A DNA stretch of 37,312 nucleotides from Natronospirillum sp. (GTDB taxonomy: Bacteria > Pseudomonadota > Gammaproteobacteria > Pseudomonadales > Natronospirillaceae), in assembly GCF_022565775.1 (NCBI RefSeq), contig NZ_JAIUMC010000019.1:1-37312 (forward strand), read 5' to 3'. The translations under genes and the position numbers were made by a program. This document shows, piece after piece, positions 34,087-37,312 of the stretch; the stretch's first letter is position 1; each line of letters begins with the position of its first letter. Below the pieces are notes generated by a model. It made no database searches and was not told the DNA's origin. It saw only the letters and a list, made by a program, of their open reading frames with translations.

Positions 34087-35829
34087 ATGAAAAATAACAA
34101 GACACTGTGCCTATCGGTGTTGGCGAGCAGCCTTATGATAGCCTCCGGCTCTCTGACGGCCAGCTCCCATGACGCCCGGGCAATCGCAGAAAGACTGGTT
34201 GATGAAGTCTTCCAGAACTCCACACTGTCCCGCGAAGAACAGATCGAGGAACTGCTTTGGTTCGCAGAAGCTGCCGAACCGTTCCGCGGCATGGAAATCC
34301 GGACGGTGGCTGAAGGCCTGGCCGTACACGAGTTCGAACGCGATGTCATGGCGCCTGCCTTCGAAGAGTTGACGGGTATTCGCATTACCCACAACATCAT
34401 CGGCGAAGGCGATCTGGTCGACACCATGCAGACCCAGATGCAGTCCGGTCGTAATATCTACGACGGCTACATCAATGACTCTGACGCCATTGGTACGCAC
34501 ATTCGTTACGGCACCACCATCAACCTCTCCGAAGCCATGCAGAACGAATGGGCGGATTTCACGCTGCCCACTCTCGATCTGGAAGACTTCATCGGTATTC
34601 AATATACCACCGGACCGGATGGCAGCATATACCAGTTGCCGTCGCAGCAGTTTGCGAACCTCTACTGGTTCCGCTATGACTGGTTTACCGACCCGGATCT
34701 GATGGCTCAGTTCGAAGACATCTACGGGTATCCCCTGGGCGTGCCGGTCAACTGGTCCGCCTATGAAGACATTGCCGAGTTCTTTACCGAGCACGTCGGC
34801 GAGATGGATGGCCAGCAGATCTACGGGCACATGGACTATGGTCGTCGTGACCCGTCGCTGGGCTGGCGTTTCCACGACTCCTGGCTCTCCATGGCCGGCA
34901 TGGGCAGCCCCGGCATTCCGTTCGGCAACCCGGTCGACGACTGGGGTATTCGGGTCGATGAAGAGGCCCGTCCGGTCGGTGCCAGCATCACGCGCGGTGG
35001 CGGTACCAACGCGCCTGCGTCGGTCTATGCCATGACCAAAGCCGTAGATTGGCTGCATGACTATGCTCCGCCCGAGGCCGCCGGCATGACCTTCGGTGAG
35101 GCCGGTCCGGTACCCGCGCAGGGCACCATTGCCCAACAGATCTTCTGGTACACCGCGTTCACCGCCGACATGATCGAGGATGGTGTTGCCGTGGTTGATG
35201 AAGACGGCATGCCACTGTGGCGCATGGCGCCTTCTCCGACTGGCCCCTACTGGGAAGAAGGCATGAAGGTGGGTTATCAGGACGTGGGTTCCTGGACCTT
35301 CTTCGACTCCACACCGGAAGACCGTCGCACCGCAGCCTGGCTGTTCGGTCAGTTCACCGTGGCCAAGACCGGTTCACTGGAGAAACTGATGCACGGCCTG
35401 ACGCCAATCCGCGAATCTGACATCTTCTCTGATCAGATGACCGAAATGGCACCGCGTCTGGGTGGCCTGGTCGAGTTCTATCGCAGCCCCAACGAGAGCT
35501 GGTGGACACCGACAGGTACCAACGTACCCGACTATCCGCGTATGGCACCCCTGTGGTGGCAGAACCTGGCTCCGGTCATGAGCCGTGAAGTCACCCCGCA
35601 GGAAGGTCTGGACAACCTGGCCAATGCCATGGATGACATCATGGGCCGCCTGGCGCGCGCTGAGGTGTTCGAGAGCTATGCACCGGTGCTCAACGAAGAG
35701 CGGGATCCCGAATACTGGTTCAGCCAGCCGGGCTCACCCAAGCCCAAGCTCGACAACGAGAAGCCACAGGGCGTCACTGTCCCGTACGAGCAGATGATGG
35801 AAGAGTGGATGGCCGCGGGCAGCCGCTAA
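34087..35829 (+). CDS. glpV: glycerol ABC importer substrate-binding protein, GlpV type
   Basis: This 580-residue periplasmic binding protein is much larger than ordinary sugar-binding proteins (compare 417 for gtsA), which is typical of the glycerol system. The signal peptide KTLCLSVLASSLMIASGSLTA is cleaved near residue 25-26. The mature N-terminus has a helical stretch (AIAERLVDEVFQN) and then FERDVMAPAFEELTGIRITHN, the start of the binding fold. The region WFRYDWFTDPDL and WWTPTGTNVPDYPRM is rich in aromatics and Asp, as expected for a polyol site. The ATG at 34087 has GAGG seven bases before it. It is the last gene of the operon. Glycerol as substrate is inferred from family. Confidence 0.88.
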   Translation: MKNNKTLCLSVLASSLMIASGSLTASSHDARAIAERLVDEVFQNSTLSREEQIEELLWFAEAAEPFRGMEIRTVAEGLAVHEFERDVMAPAFEELTGIRITHNIIGEGDLVDTMQTQMQSGRNIYDGYINDSDAIGTHIRYGTTINLSEAMQNEWADFTLPTLDLEDFIGIQYTTGPDGSIYQLPSQQFANLYWFRYDWFTDPDLMAQFEDIYGYPLGVPVNWSAYEDIAEFFTEHVGEMDGQQIYGHMDYGRRDPSLGWRFHDSWLSMAGMGSPGIPFGNPVDDWGIRVDEEARPVGASITRGGGTNAPASVYAMTKAVDWLHDYAPPEAAGMTFGEAGPVPAQGTIAQQIFWYTAFTADMIEDGVAVVDEDGMPLWRMAPSPTGPYWEEGMKVGYQDVGSWTFFDSTPEDRRTAAWLFGQFTVAKTGSLEKLMHGLTPIRESDIFSDQMTEMAPRLGGLVEFYRSPNESWWTPTGTNVPDYPRMAPLWWQNLAPVMSREVTPQEGLDNLANAMDDIMGRLARAEVFESYAPVLNEERDPEYWFSQPGSPKPKLDNEKPQGVTVPYEQMMEEWMAAGSR

Positions 35830-35855
35830 ACCAGACCACTGGCCCTGCAGAGTGA

Positions 35856-35879
35856 CAGTGGGTGCGTCCGCACCCGCTG
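35856..35879 (+). other. hairpin downstream of glpV
   Basis: CAGTGGGTGC and GCACCCGCTG pair over a four-base loop (ten pairs, one of them a G-T wobble), 26 bases past the stop. No T run follows. It may protect the glpV message end, as the hairpins after gtsA may do for that gene. Confidence 0.5.
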
Positions 35880-35961
35880 CCTCTGCCACCATGATCGGAC
35901 ACCGGGCTCAGCGTTTCCCGTTCGTCCGATGCGACAACCTGTGTTTTGTAGTGTCCCATTT

Positions 35962-35987
35962 GGCCGCTCCTTCGGGCGGCCTTTTTT
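35962..35987 (+). terminator. Rho-independent terminator of the glp importer operon
   Basis: GGCCGCTC and GGGCGGCC form a stem with a CTTC loop, followed by six T. It lies 133 bases after glpV and 58 bases before the dehydrogenase start, so the latter is probably transcribed separately. The sequence TACAAT (35999-36004) could be a -10 box for it, but the -35 is poor. Confidence 0.88.
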
Positions 35988-36045
35988 CGCCCGCTCTGTA
36001 CAATGTTCTCTTAACCAACATAGAACGAAGCCAGAGGGTTTGACG

Positions 36046-37312
<1,267 letters not shown>

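Noticed and set aside
36024..36030. AACGAAG before the dehydrogenase as a GlpR box
   Set aside because: It is a single copy without a partner 10 bp away, unlike the other three sites.

Overview
The window looks like a chromosomal piece of a gammaproteobacterium, probably an oceanospirillum- or pseudomonad-like marine or saline organism. This rests on the class I adenylate cyclase beside lptM/lysA/dapF/DUF484, and on a Pseudomonas-style gltR-gtrS-glucose ABC block. The genus is not determined. I see no rRNA, tRNA, CRISPR, insertion sequence or phage gene. The right edge ends inside a 7-bp tandem repeat, which may be a contig end.

Layout. (1) 69-5767, minus strand: a compact run lptM, lysA, dapF, DUF484, tldD-like, pmbA-like. 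A TldD/PmbA pair sits where xerC often lies. cyaA (class I) is just upstream on the same strand. (2) 8795-15667, plus strand: response regulator and sensor kinase (GltR/GtrS type), then the glucose-type ABC importer gtsABCD. A palindrome lies before gtsA, three hairpins lie between gtsA and gtsB, and a clear terminator follows gtsD. (3) 15729-17407: a divergent pair, a Tat-exported FecR-domain protein and a secreted, possibly beta-barrel protein. (4) 17430-21642: the glycerol core, glpD and glpR on minus and glpK on plus. No glpF is present. (5) 21766-25773, minus strand: an EAL protein, then a likely operon of a small two-helix membrane protein, a Ycf46-like AAA+ ATPase and a UMF1-type MFS transporter. 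(6) 25940-37272: a second, diverged glycerol kinase; a sigma-54 activator of the AcoR type; a six-gene GlpSTPQUV-type glycerol ABC importer with its DUF2160 subunit; and an iron-type alcohol dehydrogenase.

How it may work together (inference). Glycerol or a related polyol enters through the ABC importer instead of GlpF, is phosphorylated by GlpK and possibly by the second kinase, and is oxidised by GlpD. Two layers of control are visible in the DNA. AACGAA-type boxes repeated every 10 bp overlap or follow sigma-70 promoters of glpD, glpK and the second kinase, and fit a DeoR-family GlpR operator. Six phased TGAACA repeats plus one inverted copy, followed by a -24/-12 promoter, precede the importer operon and face the sigma-54 activator gene. 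The most distinctive signals are this repeat array, the diverged second kinase wired into the presumed GlpR regulon, and an importer whose two ATPases have complementary defects.
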